This document shows positions 49,648 to 58,530 of a stretch of DNA of 61,111 nt, piece by piece. This stretch comes from Clostridia bacterium. GTDB taxonomy: Bacteria; Bacillota; Clostridia; Oscillospirales; RGIG577. Position 1 is the first letter of the stretch. The number at the start of each line of letters is the position of its first letter. The position numbers and the translations under genes were made by a program. The notes under the pieces were generated by a model. The model was not told where the DNA came from. It ran no database searches and saw only the letters and a list, made by a program, of their open reading frames with translations. The stretch spans positions 1 to 61,111 of the forward strand of contig JAFWDJ010000010.1 in NCBI GenBank assembly GCA_017513095.1, given 5' to 3'.

Positions 49648-49720
49648 GGCGCTTTTGTGAATTTTCACACATTTTTATAAAAAGGCCCGCTTCGCCGCGT
49701 ATCAGACGCCCGGATGTTCG

Positions 49721-49748
49721 TTGACACGGCCCATCGATTTGATATAAT
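49721..49748 (+). promoter_or_regulatory. Sigma-A promoter of sbcDC
   Basis: TTGACA at 49721-49726 and TATAAT at 49743-49748 have a 16-base spacer, 38 bases before the sbcD start. Confidence 0.85.
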
Positions 49749-49785
49749 GAAATCAATCAAAACAAATATTGGGATGTGACCGGCT

Positions 49786-50922
49786 ATGAAATTCATACAC
49801 CTTTCCGATCTTCATCTGGGAAAGCGCATCGACGCGTATTCCATGATTGAGGATCAAAAGTATATCCTCGATAAAATAATGAGCGTGATACTTACGGAGA
49901 AGCCCGACGGCATTATCGTCGCGGGCGACATATACGATAAAAGCGTGCCCTCCACGGAGGCCGTATCGCTCTTTGACGACTTTTTGTGCCGCCTCGTTTC
50001 GCACGATCTGCGCGTATTCTTGATAAGCGGCAACCACGACTCCGCAGAGCGCACGGCGTTCGCCTCGCGCATAATAAAAAGCAGCGGCGTATACGTCTCC
50101 CCCGTATACGACGGGCGCGTGGACCCCGTCATACTCTCCGACGAATACGGCGACGCGGCCGTGTATCTTCTGCCCTTTATAAAGCCGGCGCACGTGCGCG
50201 CCCGTTTCCCCGACGAAAAGATCGAAAGCTATACCGACGCCGTCGCGTGCGCCGTGCGCCATATGGATATAGACCCGGAGAGGCGCAATGTGCTCGTCGC
50301 CCACCAGTTCATCACGGGCGCGGATCGGTCCGAGTCGGAGGATATCCCGATAGGCGGCCTTGACAACGTGGACGTGTCGGTCTTCGCGGACTTCGATTAC
50401 GTTGCGCTCGGTCATCTGCACGGGCCGCAGAGCGTGGAACGCTCTTCCGTGCGCTACTGCGGCACGCCTCTTAAGTATTCCTTCTCGGAGGTCGAGCATA
50501 AAAAGAGCGTCACCGTCGTAGAGCTCGGAAAAAAAGGGGAGCTTTCCATACGAACGGTCCCGCTTACGCCGCTTCGCGACATGCGCGTGATACGTGGAAC
50601 GTATAACGAGCTTACGCTCCGCTCGAATTACGAGAATACGCCCACGGACGATTACTTAAAGGTGATACTTACCGACGAGGACGAGGAGTACGGCGTTATG
50701 GATAAGCTGAGAGCGATATATCCGAACATCATGAAGCTCGGCTACGACAATACGCGCACGAGAACGTCCGGCGACGTAAGCGCCGCGGCGGACGTCGCGC
50801 GAAAGTCGGAGCTTGAGCTTTTCGCCGAGTTCTACGAGCGGCAGAACGGCCGTCCTATGAACGAAAGCCAGTACGCGCTTTCGCAAAAGCTTCTCGAAGA
50901 AATAAAGGAGGGTGTGAAATGA
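49786..50922 (+). CDS. sbcD: Exonuclease subunit SbcD (Mre11-like)
   Basis: The 378-residue nuclease has the calcineurin-like metal motifs: HLSDLHLGKRI at the start, GDIYDKSVPS, SGNHDS and ALGHLHGPQ. With SbcC it opens DNA hairpins and trims blocked ends using ATP. AGGAGG-like GGGATGTG lies before the ATG. Its stop overlaps the sbcC start by four bases (ATGA), so the subunits are translated together. Confidence 0.97.
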   Translation: MKFIHLSDLHLGKRIDAYSMIEDQKYILDKIMSVILTEKPDGIIVAGDIYDKSVPSTEAVSLFDDFLCRLVSHDLRVFLISGNHDSAERTAFASRIIKSSGVYVSPVYDGRVDPVILSDEYGDAAVYLLPFIKPAHVRARFPDEKIESYTDAVACAVRHMDIDPERRNVLVAHQFITGADRSESEDIPIGGLDNVDVSVFADFDYVALGHLHGPQSVERSSVRYCGTPLKYSFSEVEHKKSVTVVELGKKGELSIRTVPLTPLRDMRVIRGTYNELTLRSNYENTPTDDYLKVILTDEDEEYGVMDKLRAIYPNIMKLGYDNTRTRTSGDVSAAADVARKSELELFAEFYERQNGRPMNESQYALSQKLLEEIKEGVK

Positions 50923-53702
50923 GACCCAAAAAGCTTACGATGAGCGCGTTCGGCCCGTACGCGAAAACGACCGTGCTCGATTTCGACCTTCTCGGTCCGG
51001 ACAGGATTTATCTCATCACGGGCGACACGGGCGCCGGCAAGACGACGATATTCGACGCCATCGCGTACGCGCTGTACGGCAAAGCGAGCGGCGACACGCG
51101 CGACGCCGCCATGCTTCGTTCAAAATACGCCGACAGCGGCACAAAGACCGAGGTCGAGCTTGTCTTTGATTATCGCGGCAGGGAATATACGGTGAAACGA
51201 AGCCCGCGTCAGATGCGCCCGAAAAAGAGAGGCGAAGGCCTTAAAGCAGACGACGAATTAAGCGAGCTTATCCTCCCCGACGGGCGCGTATTCACCGCAA
51301 AAAAAGAAGTTGACGAAAGAATAAAAGAGATACTCGGCGTGGACCGCGAGCAGTTTTCTCAGATAGCAATGATCGCGCAGGGCGAATTCAGAAAGCTGCT
51401 TCTTGCGGGCACAGAGGACCGTCAGAAAATATTCCGCAAGATATTCGGCACCGATGCGTACAGGGATTTTCAGAACCGCTTAAAGGACAAGGTGTCTGAG
51501 CTTAAAAGGGAGTGCGACAGCTCGGAGCAAAGCGTTTTACAGTATATGAGCGCCGCCCAGTGCGGCGAGGAAAATCCGCTGTACGCCGACTTCGCGCGTC
51601 TTTCCGGGAGCGAACATCTCGCCGACGAATTTGCGGAGCTTTTAAAAAGGCTTATCGACGAGGACGAAGCGGGTGAAAAAGCGGTCGGCGGCGAGATTGA
51701 AAAGGCCGACGACGCGCTTATCGAATTAAACAAAAAGCTTGCGAAGGCGGACGAGCGCATAGCGGCAAAGAAAGCGCTTGAGCGCACCGCGGACGAGCTT
51801 TCGGCGGCGCATCAGCGGCTTAAAGAGGCCGAGGAGGAGCTTTCGCGGGCAAACGATCAAAGGGGCGTTATAGAAGAATCCCAAAACGCCGCGAAGGAGA
51901 TCGAGCATTCAGTACCCGATTACGATAAATCGGACGATCTTTTAAAGCGCCTTGCCCAAAGCGAGAAGGAAGCAAAAAGGCTTATAAAGGAAGCGGAATC
52001 GGCAAAGGAGACGCTTTCGTCGCTTGAAAAAAAGCTTGGCGATCAAAAAAACGAGCGCCGCGGCCTTGACAACGCGGGCGAAAACAGGGCCCGCCTTACG
52101 GCCGAAAAGCAGGCTCTCGCCGAAAGGAAGCCGCGTTTTGAGGCGTTCATCAAGCAATGCGCCGCGCTTGACAATTTAAAAGCGGCTCTTTCGCTTTCAC
52201 AGCGTGAATACATGGACGCTGAAACAAAAGCCGCGGCCGACGCCGAAAACGAGGAACGCCTTCGCCGCGCCTTTAACGCGAACCGCGCAGGCATCATGGC
52301 CTCCGAGCTTAGCGACGGCGACCCCTGCCCCGTCTGCGGCTCGACCGTGCACCCGAACAAGGCGAAGAAAACCGTGGACGCGCCTTCGGAGGCCGATGTC
52401 GAAAAGGCCGAAAAGCAGGCCGAAAAGGCGCGAAAGAACGCAAGCGCCAAAAGCGTGAACGCGAACACGATAAAGGGTCAATACGACGCCGCACAAGAGG
52501 CGTTAAAAAAGAGCCAAAGCGAGCTTTTTGAAAGCGAATGCCCCGACGACGCCGCGTCGGCCGCAAAAGTACGCGTAAGCGATATAAACGCCGAAATACG
52601 TGCGCTTGACGCAAAAATCAAGGCGGAGGACGACAACATAAAAAGAAAAGAGGCGCTTGACAGGCTCATCCCCGAAACGGAGGACGCCATAAAAGCGACA
52701 AGAGACGAGCTGAGCGAAAAGAGCGAGAGAAAAACGGCGCTCGAGGCGTCTCAGGCGGAATTAAAGGAGCAGATAGAAAACCTGCGCGGCAGGCTCAAAT
52801 ACGAGTCAAAGCTCCACGCGCTAAGAAAAAAAGAGGAGCTTGAAAATATGGCGCAAAGGCTTCGAAAAGACATAGAAGCCGCCGAAGCGAAGTGCGGCGA
52901 GCAAAAGAGCGGGGTCGCGGGCCTCACGGGAAAGCTTGAGGAGCAAAAGAAGGCCGCCGAGGGCGATTCCTCGGATATCGGCGCCATAGAAAAAGAGAAG
53001 CAGGCCGCGTCGGAGGAAATAGCCGCCGTATCCGAAAAAAAGAGCATGCTTCAGGCCGAACGCGACGCCATAGTCGCGCGCAGGTCGGCAAACGAATACG
53101 CGCTCAAAAATACGGCGGTGTCCGCAAAGAAGCTTAAGGCAAAGAACGATGAGCTGAGCCTCGTCAAAGACCTTTCCGATACGGCAAACGGCACGATCTC
53201 GGGAGAGGACAAGGTAACGCTCGAAACGTATATCCTCATGACGTATTTTGAAAGAATTCTTAAGCGCGCGAACGTTCATCTGTTTCGAATGTCGAGCCAG
53301 CAGTATGAATTCTGCCGCAGTACCTCGGCCGAGAGCAAGCGAAGCCAGAGCGGTCTCGATTTAGACGTCCGCGATCACTACAACGGCTCCGTGCGTTCGG
53401 TAAAATCGCTTTCGGGCGGCGAATCGTTCATCGCGTCGCTTTCGCTCGCGCTCGGCATGTCCGAGGAGATAACGGCCTCGGCGGGCGGCGTCCATCTCGA
53501 CGCGATGTTCGTGGACGAGGGCTTCGGCTCCCTCGACCCGGACACCTTGAACGAGGCGATGAAGGCCTTAAACAACCTTACGGAAAACGACCGCCTCGTA
53601 GGCATTATCTCGCACGTCACGGAGCTTCGCGGGCGGATAGACAAGCAGATCGTCGTCACCAAGGAAAAGAGCGGCGGAAGCAGGATAGAGATAAAAGTAT
53701 AA
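50919..53702 (+). CDS. sbcC: Exonuclease subunit SbcC (Rad50-like SMC ATPase)
   Basis: The 927-residue SMC-type ATPase has Walker A GDTGAGKTTIFDAI at about 34-47. Long coiled coils flank a central zinc hook (DPCPVCGST, near 467-475). The signature motif LSGGESFIASLS and Walker B DAMFVDEGFGSLD are near the C-terminus. GAGGGTG before the ATG supports the start, which overlaps sbcD. The pair makes up the whole operon and a terminator follows at once. It tethers and cuts DNA with SbcD. Confidence 0.97.
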   Translation: MRPKKLTMSAFGPYAKTTVLDFDLLGPDRIYLITGDTGAGKTTIFDAIAYALYGKASGDTRDAAMLRSKYADSGTKTEVELVFDYRGREYTVKRSPRQMRPKKRGEGLKADDELSELILPDGRVFTAKKEVDERIKEILGVDREQFSQIAMIAQGEFRKLLLAGTEDRQKIFRKIFGTDAYRDFQNRLKDKVSELKRECDSSEQSVLQYMSAAQCGEENPLYADFARLSGSEHLADEFAELLKRLIDEDEAGEKAVGGEIEKADDALIELNKKLAKADERIAAKKALERTADELSAAHQRLKEAEEELSRANDQRGVIEESQNAAKEIEHSVPDYDKSDDLLKRLAQSEKEAKRLIKEAESAKETLSSLEKKLGDQKNERRGLDNAGENRARLTAEKQALAERKPRFEAFIKQCAALDNLKAALSLSQREYMDAETKAAADAENEERLRRAFNANRAGIMASELSDGDPCPVCGSTVHPNKAKKTVDAPSEADVEKAEKQAEKARKNASAKSVNANTIKGQYDAAQEALKKSQSELFESECPDDAASAAKVRVSDINAEIRALDAKIKAEDDNIKRKEALDRLIPETEDAIKATRDELSEKSERKTALEASQAELKEQIENLRGRLKYESKLHALRKKEELENMAQRLRKDIEAAEAKCGEQKSGVAGLTGKLEEQKKAAEGDSSDIGAIEKEKQAASEEIAAVSEKKSMLQAERDAIVARRSANEYALKNTAVSAKKLKAKNDELSLVKDLSDTANGTISGEDKVTLETYILMTYFERILKRANVHLFRMSSQQYEFCRSTSAESKRSQSGLDLDVRDHYNGSVRSVKSLSGGESFIASLSLALGMSEEITASAGGVHLDAMFVDEGFGSLDPDTLNEAMKALNNLTENDRLVGIISHVTELRGRIDKQIVVTKEKSGGSRIEIKV

Positions 53703-53707
53703 AAAAC

Positions 53708-53738
53708 GGGGAGAGCGGATTTTCGCTCTCCCCTTCCT
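53708..53738. terminator. Terminator after sbcC
   Basis: GGGGAGAGCG pairs with CGCTCTCCCC across GATTTT. The plus-strand T tract is interrupted (TTCCTCTT); the minus side ends in CCGTTTTTT and may serve the fumarase transcript. Confidence 0.85.
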
Positions 53739-53748
53739 CTTATAATCC

Positions 53749-54591
53749 CTATATTTCGGCCGTCTTATGGCGCGTTACGTGGCAGCTTATATTCACGGCG
53801 ACGGGCAGTCCCGCGATGTGCGTGGCGTACGTCTTAATCTTTACGCCGAGCGCCGTATTTTTGCCGCCGATGCCCTGCGGGCCCACGCCCGTTTTGTTTA
53901 TGCTCTCAAGCATACGACGCTCAAGCGCCGCATAGCGCGGGTTTTCATTCTCGAGGTCGAGCGGTATCTGAAGCGCCTCCTTTGAAAGCAGGGCGCACCG
54001 CTCGAACGTGCCGCCGATGCCCACGCCCACAACGACGGGCGGACACGGATTGCTGCCCGCCGAAACGACGCACTCCGTCACAAAGTTTACTATATCGTCC
54101 TCCGACGCCGCCGGAGTGAACATTTTAAGCCTGCTCATGTTCTCGCTTCCGAAGCCCTTGGGCGCGGCCGTGATTTTTACCTTGTCGCCGGGGACAATCG
54201 AATAATGGACGACGGCAGGCGTATTGTCGTCGGTGTTCCTTCTCTCGAGCGGGTCGGATACAACGCTCTTGCGAAGATATCCGCCGACGTATGCGCGCCG
54301 TACGCCCTCGTTTATCGCCTCGCCAAGAGCGCCGCCGACAAAGTGAACGTCCTGCCCTATCTCCATGAAAACGACCGCCATGCCCGTATCCTGACAAATC
54401 GGGACGTTTAAGTCCTTAGCGGCGTCAAGGTTATCAAGAAGGCTCTTTAGGATATTCCTGCCTGCGGGAGATATCTCACTCTCCCCTGCGCGGCGTATCG
54501 ACTGCTCAACGTCGCACGGCAGAAAAAGATTTGCCTCCACAAACAGCTTCTCAATCGTATCGCGTACACTTTTAACGTCTACTTCTCTCAT
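53749..54591 (-). CDS. Class I fumarate hydratase alpha subunit
   Basis: The 280-residue protein starts MREVDVKSVRDTIEKLFVEA. It contains VPICQDTGMAVVFMEIGQDV with a cluster Cys, VVSAGSNPCPPVVVGVGIGG with a second, and GGKNTALGVKIKTYATHIAG. SCHVTRHK at the end gives the third. The pattern is that of the alpha subunit of two-subunit 4Fe-4S fumarases or tartrate dehydratases (FumA-N). It should hydrate fumarate to malate, with a beta subunit. No beta-subunit gene lies in the window; downstream is the convergent sbcC. The start overlaps the amidohydrolase stop as ATGA, and AGGAGG precedes it. Confidence 0.93.
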   Translation of the reverse strand: MREVDVKSVRDTIEKLFVEANLFLPCDVEQSIRRAGESEISPAGRNILKSLLDNLDAAKDLNVPICQDTGMAVVFMEIGQDVHFVGGALGEAINEGVRRAYVGGYLRKSVVSDPLERRNTDDNTPAVVHYSIVPGDKVKITAAPKGFGSENMSRLKMFTPAASEDDIVNFVTECVVSAGSNPCPPVVVGVGIGGTFERCALLSKEALQIPLDLENENPRYAALERRMLESINKTGVGPQGIGGKNTALGVKIKTYATHIAGLPVAVNISCHVTRHKTAEI

Positions 54592-55769
54592 TTATGTAAA
54601 CCTCCTGTCGGCGCTTCCCATACGAGCGCGCCGTCCGAAAATACGTATTTCACCTTCGCGTCAAAATCCATAGGCTCGCCCTCGGTTATAACGATGTCGG
54701 CGTCCTTGCCCGCGGCAAGCGAGCCCACGCGGTCGTAAAGTCCGCAGATGCGCGCGGGCGCCGCCGTTATGGCATAAAGCGCCTCGTCGCGCGACAGCCC
54801 CGCTTTTACGTACATTATCGCGCAGAGTCTCAGATAATCTATGGGCGTTTCGGGATGGTCCGTTATTATCGAAAACTCAACGCCCGCCTCGGTAAGCTTT
54901 GCCGCCGCGTCAAGCGACAGATTCTTAAGCTCAGGCTTCGAGCGTCCCGCCATGACGGGGCCAAGCATCACGCGCGCGCCCATCTCGGAAAGCTCGCGCG
55001 CTATGATCGCCGCGTCGGTCGCGTGGACTATCACGGCGTCGAGCGAAAACTCGCGCGCGATTCTGAGCGCCGTGAAGATATCGTCGGCGCGGTGCGCGTG
55101 AAAATGCGCCTGAATCTCACGTTTGAGAAGCGGCACGAGGCTTTCGCACTTCATGTCAAACTCAGGCTCGTCAAGCTCGCTGTCCTCATGTGCGCGCTCC
55201 ATGTCGGCAAGATACCGCTGCGCCTTATAAAGGTTCTCTCTGATTATCGCCGCCGTAGCCATGCGCGTGGTGGGCGTCTGACTCTTTGCGTTGTATACGC
55301 CCTTCGGGTTCTCGCCCAGCGCGAATTTCACGGCCGCAGGCGCGCGAAGTATCATCTTATCTATTACGCGGCCGTGCGTTTTTATCGCCGCAAGCTGGCC
55401 GCCTATGGGATTTGCGCTGCCGGGGCCGGTTATGACCGTCGTGACGCCGCCCGAGAGAGCCTCCGAAAATCCCCGGTCGAGCGGATTTACGGCGTCTATC
55501 GCGCGAAGCTGCGGCGTGGCGGGGTCGGTGTCTTCGTTGCCGTCGTCGCCCTCGAAGCCGAGCGAATCCTCCCACATGCCGAGATGGCAGTGCGAATCGA
55601 CGAATCCGGGACAGGCGCAAAGTCCGCTCATATCGTGCGTGTCCGCGTCATTCGGCAGGGATGCGTCCATCGGCCCCACAGCGGCAATTTTTTTGTCCTT
55701 TATATGTATGAAGCCGCGTTTTACGGCTTCGCCTTCCATCGTGTAGATCTTCAAGTTAGTAAGGAGCAT
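54588..55769 (-). CDS. Amidohydrolase (imidazolonepropionase-like)
   Basis: The 393-residue metal-dependent hydrolase has the HxH motif in VDSHCHLGMWEDS at about 60, then GVTTVITGPGSANPIGGQLA. The Lys-type region at QTPTTRMATAAIIRENLYKA and HAHRADDIFTALRIA follow. VIVHATDAAII and IITDHPETPID supply further metal ligands, and the C-terminus has DADIVITEGEPMD. Relatives remove acyl groups from or open rings of amide compounds; COG1228-type members have varied substrates. The substrate is unknown here. AGAGG precedes the ATG. It lies 9 bases after trxB and overlaps fumarase alpha. Confidence 0.9.
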   Translation of the reverse strand: MLLTNLKIYTMEGEAVKRGFIHIKDKKIAAVGPMDASLPNDADTHDMSGLCACPGFVDSHCHLGMWEDSLGFEGDDGNEDTDPATPQLRAIDAVNPLDRGFSEALSGGVTTVITGPGSANPIGGQLAAIKTHGRVIDKMILRAPAAVKFALGENPKGVYNAKSQTPTTRMATAAIIRENLYKAQRYLADMERAHEDSELDEPEFDMKCESLVPLLKREIQAHFHAHRADDIFTALRIAREFSLDAVIVHATDAAIIARELSEMGARVMLGPVMAGRSKPELKNLSLDAAAKLTEAGVEFSIITDHPETPIDYLRLCAIMYVKAGLSRDEALYAITAAPARICGLYDRVGSLAAGKDADIVITEGEPMDFDAKVKYVFSDGALVWEAPTGGLHK

Positions 55770-55778
55770 AAAAACCTC

Positions 55779-56696
55779 TTATTCCGATAATTCTTCGTTT
55801 ATATAACGTCCCGCCATATGCGCGGCGATCGCGCCGTCCGCGGCGGCCGTCACTACCTGCCGCAACTGTTTTTTCCGTATGTCGCCCGCCGCGAAAATGC
55901 CGGGGACATTCGTTTTAAGCGTCTCGTCGGTGAGAATATAGCCCGCCTCGTCGAGCGTTATAAGGTCTTTTACTATGCCCGTCTCGGGCACGGTGCCGAC
56001 CGCGATGAACACGCCGTCCATGGGCAGCTCTTTTTCTTCCTTCGTTTTCACGTTTTGGGCGACTACCGTGTCGACCTTGAACTTGCCCGTGATGTTTGTA
56101 AGCACGGTGTCGTACATGACGTCTATCTTATCGTTCTCTAAAACGAGGCGCGATAGATGGCGCGCGCCTCTGAATTCGTCGCGGCGGTGCATAAGCGTCA
56201 CGCGGCTTGCGAAGTTTGAAAGATAGAGCGCGTCCTCAAGCGCCGTATTGCCGCCGCCCACGACCGTGACGTTTTTGCCTTTGAAGAAGTTTCCGTCGCA
56301 CGTGGCGCAGTACGATACGCCGCTTCCCGTGAAGCGTTCCTCGCCGTTTACGCCGAGCTTCCGCCTGTATGCGCCCATCGCGAGAACCACGGCGCGCGCT
56401 TTTAGCGTCGCGTTTTCACATACGACCTCCTTTTCGGCGCCGAGGTCGCGTATCTTTTTTACGTCTGCCTCCAAAAATTCGCACCCGAGCGCCTCGGCGC
56501 TGCCGCGCATGGCCTCTGCAAGGTCAAAACCGCTTATTTCCTTTATGCCCGGATAATTCTCTATGGAATAAGTCGTCGTCATCTGGCCGCCTATAAAGCC
56601 GCGCTCGACTATGGCGCACGAAAGCCCCGCCCTGCGCGCATATATGGCGCACGAAAGGCCCGCGGGCCCGCCGCCTATTATGATTATATCGTACAA
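55779..56696 (-). CDS. trxB: Thioredoxin reductase
   Basis: The 305-residue flavoprotein has the FAD motif IIIGGGPAGLSCAIYARRAG at the start and the redox pair CATCDGNFFKG at about 134-144. The NADPH motif VVGGGNTALEDALYLSNFA and GIFAAGDIRKKQLRQVVTAA complete the family pattern. It passes electrons from NADPH to thioredoxin. The start is TTG at 56696 with GAGGAGG about 8 bases upstream. The gene heads trxB-amidohydrolase-fumarase alpha, with close spacing. An upstream terminator isolates it from yabR. Confidence 0.96.
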   Translation of the reverse strand: MYDIIIIGGGPAGLSCAIYARRAGLSCAIVERGFIGGQMTTTYSIENYPGIKEISGFDLAEAMRGSAEALGCEFLEADVKKIRDLGAEKEVVCENATLKARAVVLAMGAYRRKLGVNGEERFTGSGVSYCATCDGNFFKGKNVTVVGGGNTALEDALYLSNFASRVTLMHRRDEFRGARHLSRLVLENDKIDVMYDTVLTNITGKFKVDTVVAQNVKTKEEKELPMDGVFIAVGTVPETGIVKDLITLDEAGYILTDETLKTNVPGIFAAGDIRKKQLRQVVTAAADGAIAAHMAGRYINEELSE

Positions 56697-56752
56697 TGTA
56701 TCTCCTCCTCTTTTTTGCTATTCTAATCCGAATGCGCACCGAAAATACAAAA

Positions 56753-56782
56753 CAGGGACGCCAAGAAAGCTTAGCGTCCCCA
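56753..56782 (-). terminator. Terminator after yabR
   Basis: On the minus strand GGGACGC pairs with GCGTCCC across a 12-base loop and is followed by TGTTTTG. Confidence 0.8.
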
Positions 56783-56788
56783 AAAATC

Positions 56789-57289
56789 TTAATATCTTCC
56801 CGATGTGCCGCGTCTCGACACTGCGCCGCGCTTGGATTCCATGTACTTTTTAAGGTCATGCATCTTTTCGTCGCTGTCCTGCTTAAAGCGGTTCATCTTC
56901 TCCTCAAAAGTAAGGCTTTCCTGATCCTTTCTGAGCGGTTCGAAATCAATTTGAATCGGAGTTATATTTGCCGCGCTCTGTCTTTGCTTTGCTTTGCGCG
57001 CGGGGGCCTTTTCGCCCGAAGACGGCTTCTGTGCGCCCGTCTTTGCTTCCTCGGACGGCGGCACCTGCTTCATCGAAAGACTTATCTTTCCGTCCTCGCC
57101 GATGCCTATGATCTTCACCTTAACGATTTGGTTGTCGCTTACATGGTCACGGATGTCCTTTACAAAGGTGTGCGTTATCTCCGATATATGTACCATACCG
57201 GACTTGCCGCCGCCCAGCGCGACAAAAGCGCCGAACTTTGTAATGCCCGTAACGCGGCCCTCCAAAACAGAGCCTACCTCCAGATTCAT
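56789..57289 (-). CDS. yabR: S1 RNA-binding domain protein (YabR type)
   Basis: The 166-residue protein has one S1 domain at about 1-75 (EGRVTGITKFGAFVALGGGK, SGMVHISEITHTFV, KISLSMKQVPP). A Lys/Ala-rich linker and a C-terminal charged tail with RKDQESLTFEEKMNRFKQDS follow. S1 domains bind single-stranded RNA. Position after divIC fits the yabP-yabQ-divIC-yabR order of Firmicutes, where this gene ends the cluster. AAGGAGG precedes the ATG. The exact RNA target is unknown. Confidence 0.9.
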   Translation of the reverse strand: MNLEVGSVLEGRVTGITKFGAFVALGGGKSGMVHISEITHTFVKDIRDHVSDNQIVKVKIIGIGEDGKISLSMKQVPPSEEAKTGAQKPSSGEKAPARKAKQRQSAANITPIQIDFEPLRKDQESLTFEEKMNRFKQDSDEKMHDLKKYMESKRGAVSRRGTSGRY

Positions 57290-57336
57290 AAGTTGATAAA
57301 TCCTCCTTAAATTTTAAAATAACCTTTATTTTAATT

Positions 57337-57633
57337 TTAATTGCTGTCTACGTTTACGAATACGCGCTCGTTGGGATAAGCAAGTCCAAGCTTTTCGCGG
57401 GCGACACGCTCGACGTATTCCGCGTCGATAGGCTGCTCGAGCGTGCGCTCAAGCTGCTCGTTTACGATCTTCTGCTCCTCCACCTGAACGCGCAGCGTCT
57501 CAAGATCGCGCGTCTTTTTCTCTATCATGGAGCCGAGCGTTGCCATCTGATAAAAAATATAAATTATAAAAGCCGCGAATACTATTATCAGCGCTATTCT
57601 CTTTCGTCCGTTTTTCCTGGGGGCACCTTCCAT
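57337..57633 (-). CDS. divIC: Septum formation initiator DivIC
   Basis: The 98-residue protein has one membrane segment (RIALIIVFAAFIIYIFYQM, about 10-30) and a periplasmic-side coiled coil (MIEKKTRDLETLRVQVEEQK). The C-terminal VERVAREKLGLAYPNERVFV is typical of FtsB/DivIC. It stabilises the divisome with FtsL and DivIB. ATG 57633 is chosen because GGAGG lies nine bases before it; ATG 57642 abuts the site. It sits between yabQ and yabR, the usual place. Confidence 0.94.
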   Translation of the reverse strand: MEGAPRKNGRKRIALIIVFAAFIIYIFYQMATLGSMIEKKTRDLETLRVQVEEQKIVNEQLERTLEQPIDAEYVERVAREKLGLAYPNERVFVNVDSN

Positions 57634-57669
57634 GATATCCATCCTCCGCAGCGGCACACAAAACGCTGC

Positions 57670-58179
57670 TCACTTTTCATCCGCAGTCACGCGTCTGCTT
57701 TTTTTGCGTATACCTAAAGAAAGTATAACAGACTTTATCTTAAATTTAAAGAGTTTTTTCAACAATCTCAAAAATTTTCCTTGCTTTTTTGCTCCCGATT
57801 TCGCTTTCCTTATTATCGGACGCAGCAAAAACGCAAACGGGCGCGTAAGTATATACACCGCCTTAATAAAAACGCCGAAGACCGCGCCCAAAACAAGAAG
57901 TACGGCGCGGCTCAGCGCGGCGAAATAAAGATAAGCGCCCAAAACGGCCCCTATTATCAAAAAGGCGCGAAGCTCCCCCGAATTTGTATTGTATACAAAA
58001 ACGAAAAGCGCCGCGCTCGCCGCAAGCCAAAAAAGAACGTCCTCTATCATCACGACGAAATTAAGATGGCGGATGCGCCGCCGTATGATCCTGAAAACGT
58101 CGTAAAAAAGCGCGGCGGCGGCCCCGAAAACCACGGAGTAAAGAAATACTATGGTCTGGTGCGCTATTGATATCCCCAT
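57670..58179 (-). CDS. yabQ: Spore cortex biosynthesis protein YabQ
   Basis: The 169-residue membrane protein begins MGISIAHQTIVFLYSVVFGA. It has segments at about 8-30, 44-65, 72-92 and 100-120, and RIIRRRIRHLNFVVMIEDVL between them. It ends with a basic tail. YabQ is a sigma-E-dependent protein of the outer forespore membrane needed for cortex formation. The start codon lies 4 bases after the yabP stop, without a strong ribosome binding site, so translation is probably coupled. An in-frame extension into yabP is not used. Confidence 0.9.
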   Translation of the reverse strand: MGISIAHQTIVFLYSVVFGAAAALFYDVFRIIRRRIRHLNFVVMIEDVLFWLAASAALFVFVYNTNSGELRAFLIIGAVLGAYLYFAALSRAVLLVLGAVFGVFIKAVYILTRPFAFLLRPIIRKAKSGAKKQGKFLRLLKKLFKFKIKSVILSLGIRKKSRRVTADEK

Positions 58180-58183
58180 GGCG

Positions 58184-58477
58184 CTATTTGAAGAGTCGCG
58201 ATATGAATCCGCCGCTCTCGCGCGGCGATGCAACGTCGGAATATTCAAAGCTGTCCATATCGCCTTCTATCATAACCTCGCCCGTATCGACGCTCAGCTT
58301 GTTAATCCTCAGTCCCGCGCCTTTTACGGTAAGCGCGCCCATCGCCGTTATGAGCGTCACGGTCGATTCGTCGAAGTTGTCCACGTCCTCCACGCCCGAC
58401 ACGCTTAATCTGCACCTGTTCTCCATGATAATATTGTGAGTCTGGTCCGCTTTTTTATAGTTTTTCTTTTCGTCCAT
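58184..58477 (-). CDS. yabP: Sporulation protein YabP
   Basis: The 97-residue protein contains NIIMENRCRLSVSGVEDVDN, then MGALTVKGAGLRINKLSVDT and GEVMIEGDMDSFEY. This is the YabP/YqfC pattern found next to yabQ. It is made under sigma-E and has a role in cortex assembly. GGCGGGG precedes the ATG. It heads the yabP-yabQ-divIC-yabR run, 53 bases after cca, which may be on the same transcript. Confidence 0.93.
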   Translation of the reverse strand: MDEKKNYKKADQTHNIIMENRCRLSVSGVEDVDNFDESTVTLITAMGALTVKGAGLRINKLSVDTGEVMIEGDMDSFEYSDVASPRESGGFISRLFK

Positions 58478-58530
58478 CCGAAGTCCCCGCCTTTCTTTTT
58501 TTGTAAAAATATATGAAGACTACGGATGCG

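Noticed and set aside
54855-55790. Plus-strand frame of 311 codons opposite the amidohydrolase
   Set aside because: Arg-rich shadow of the real gene with no ribosome binding site or domain.
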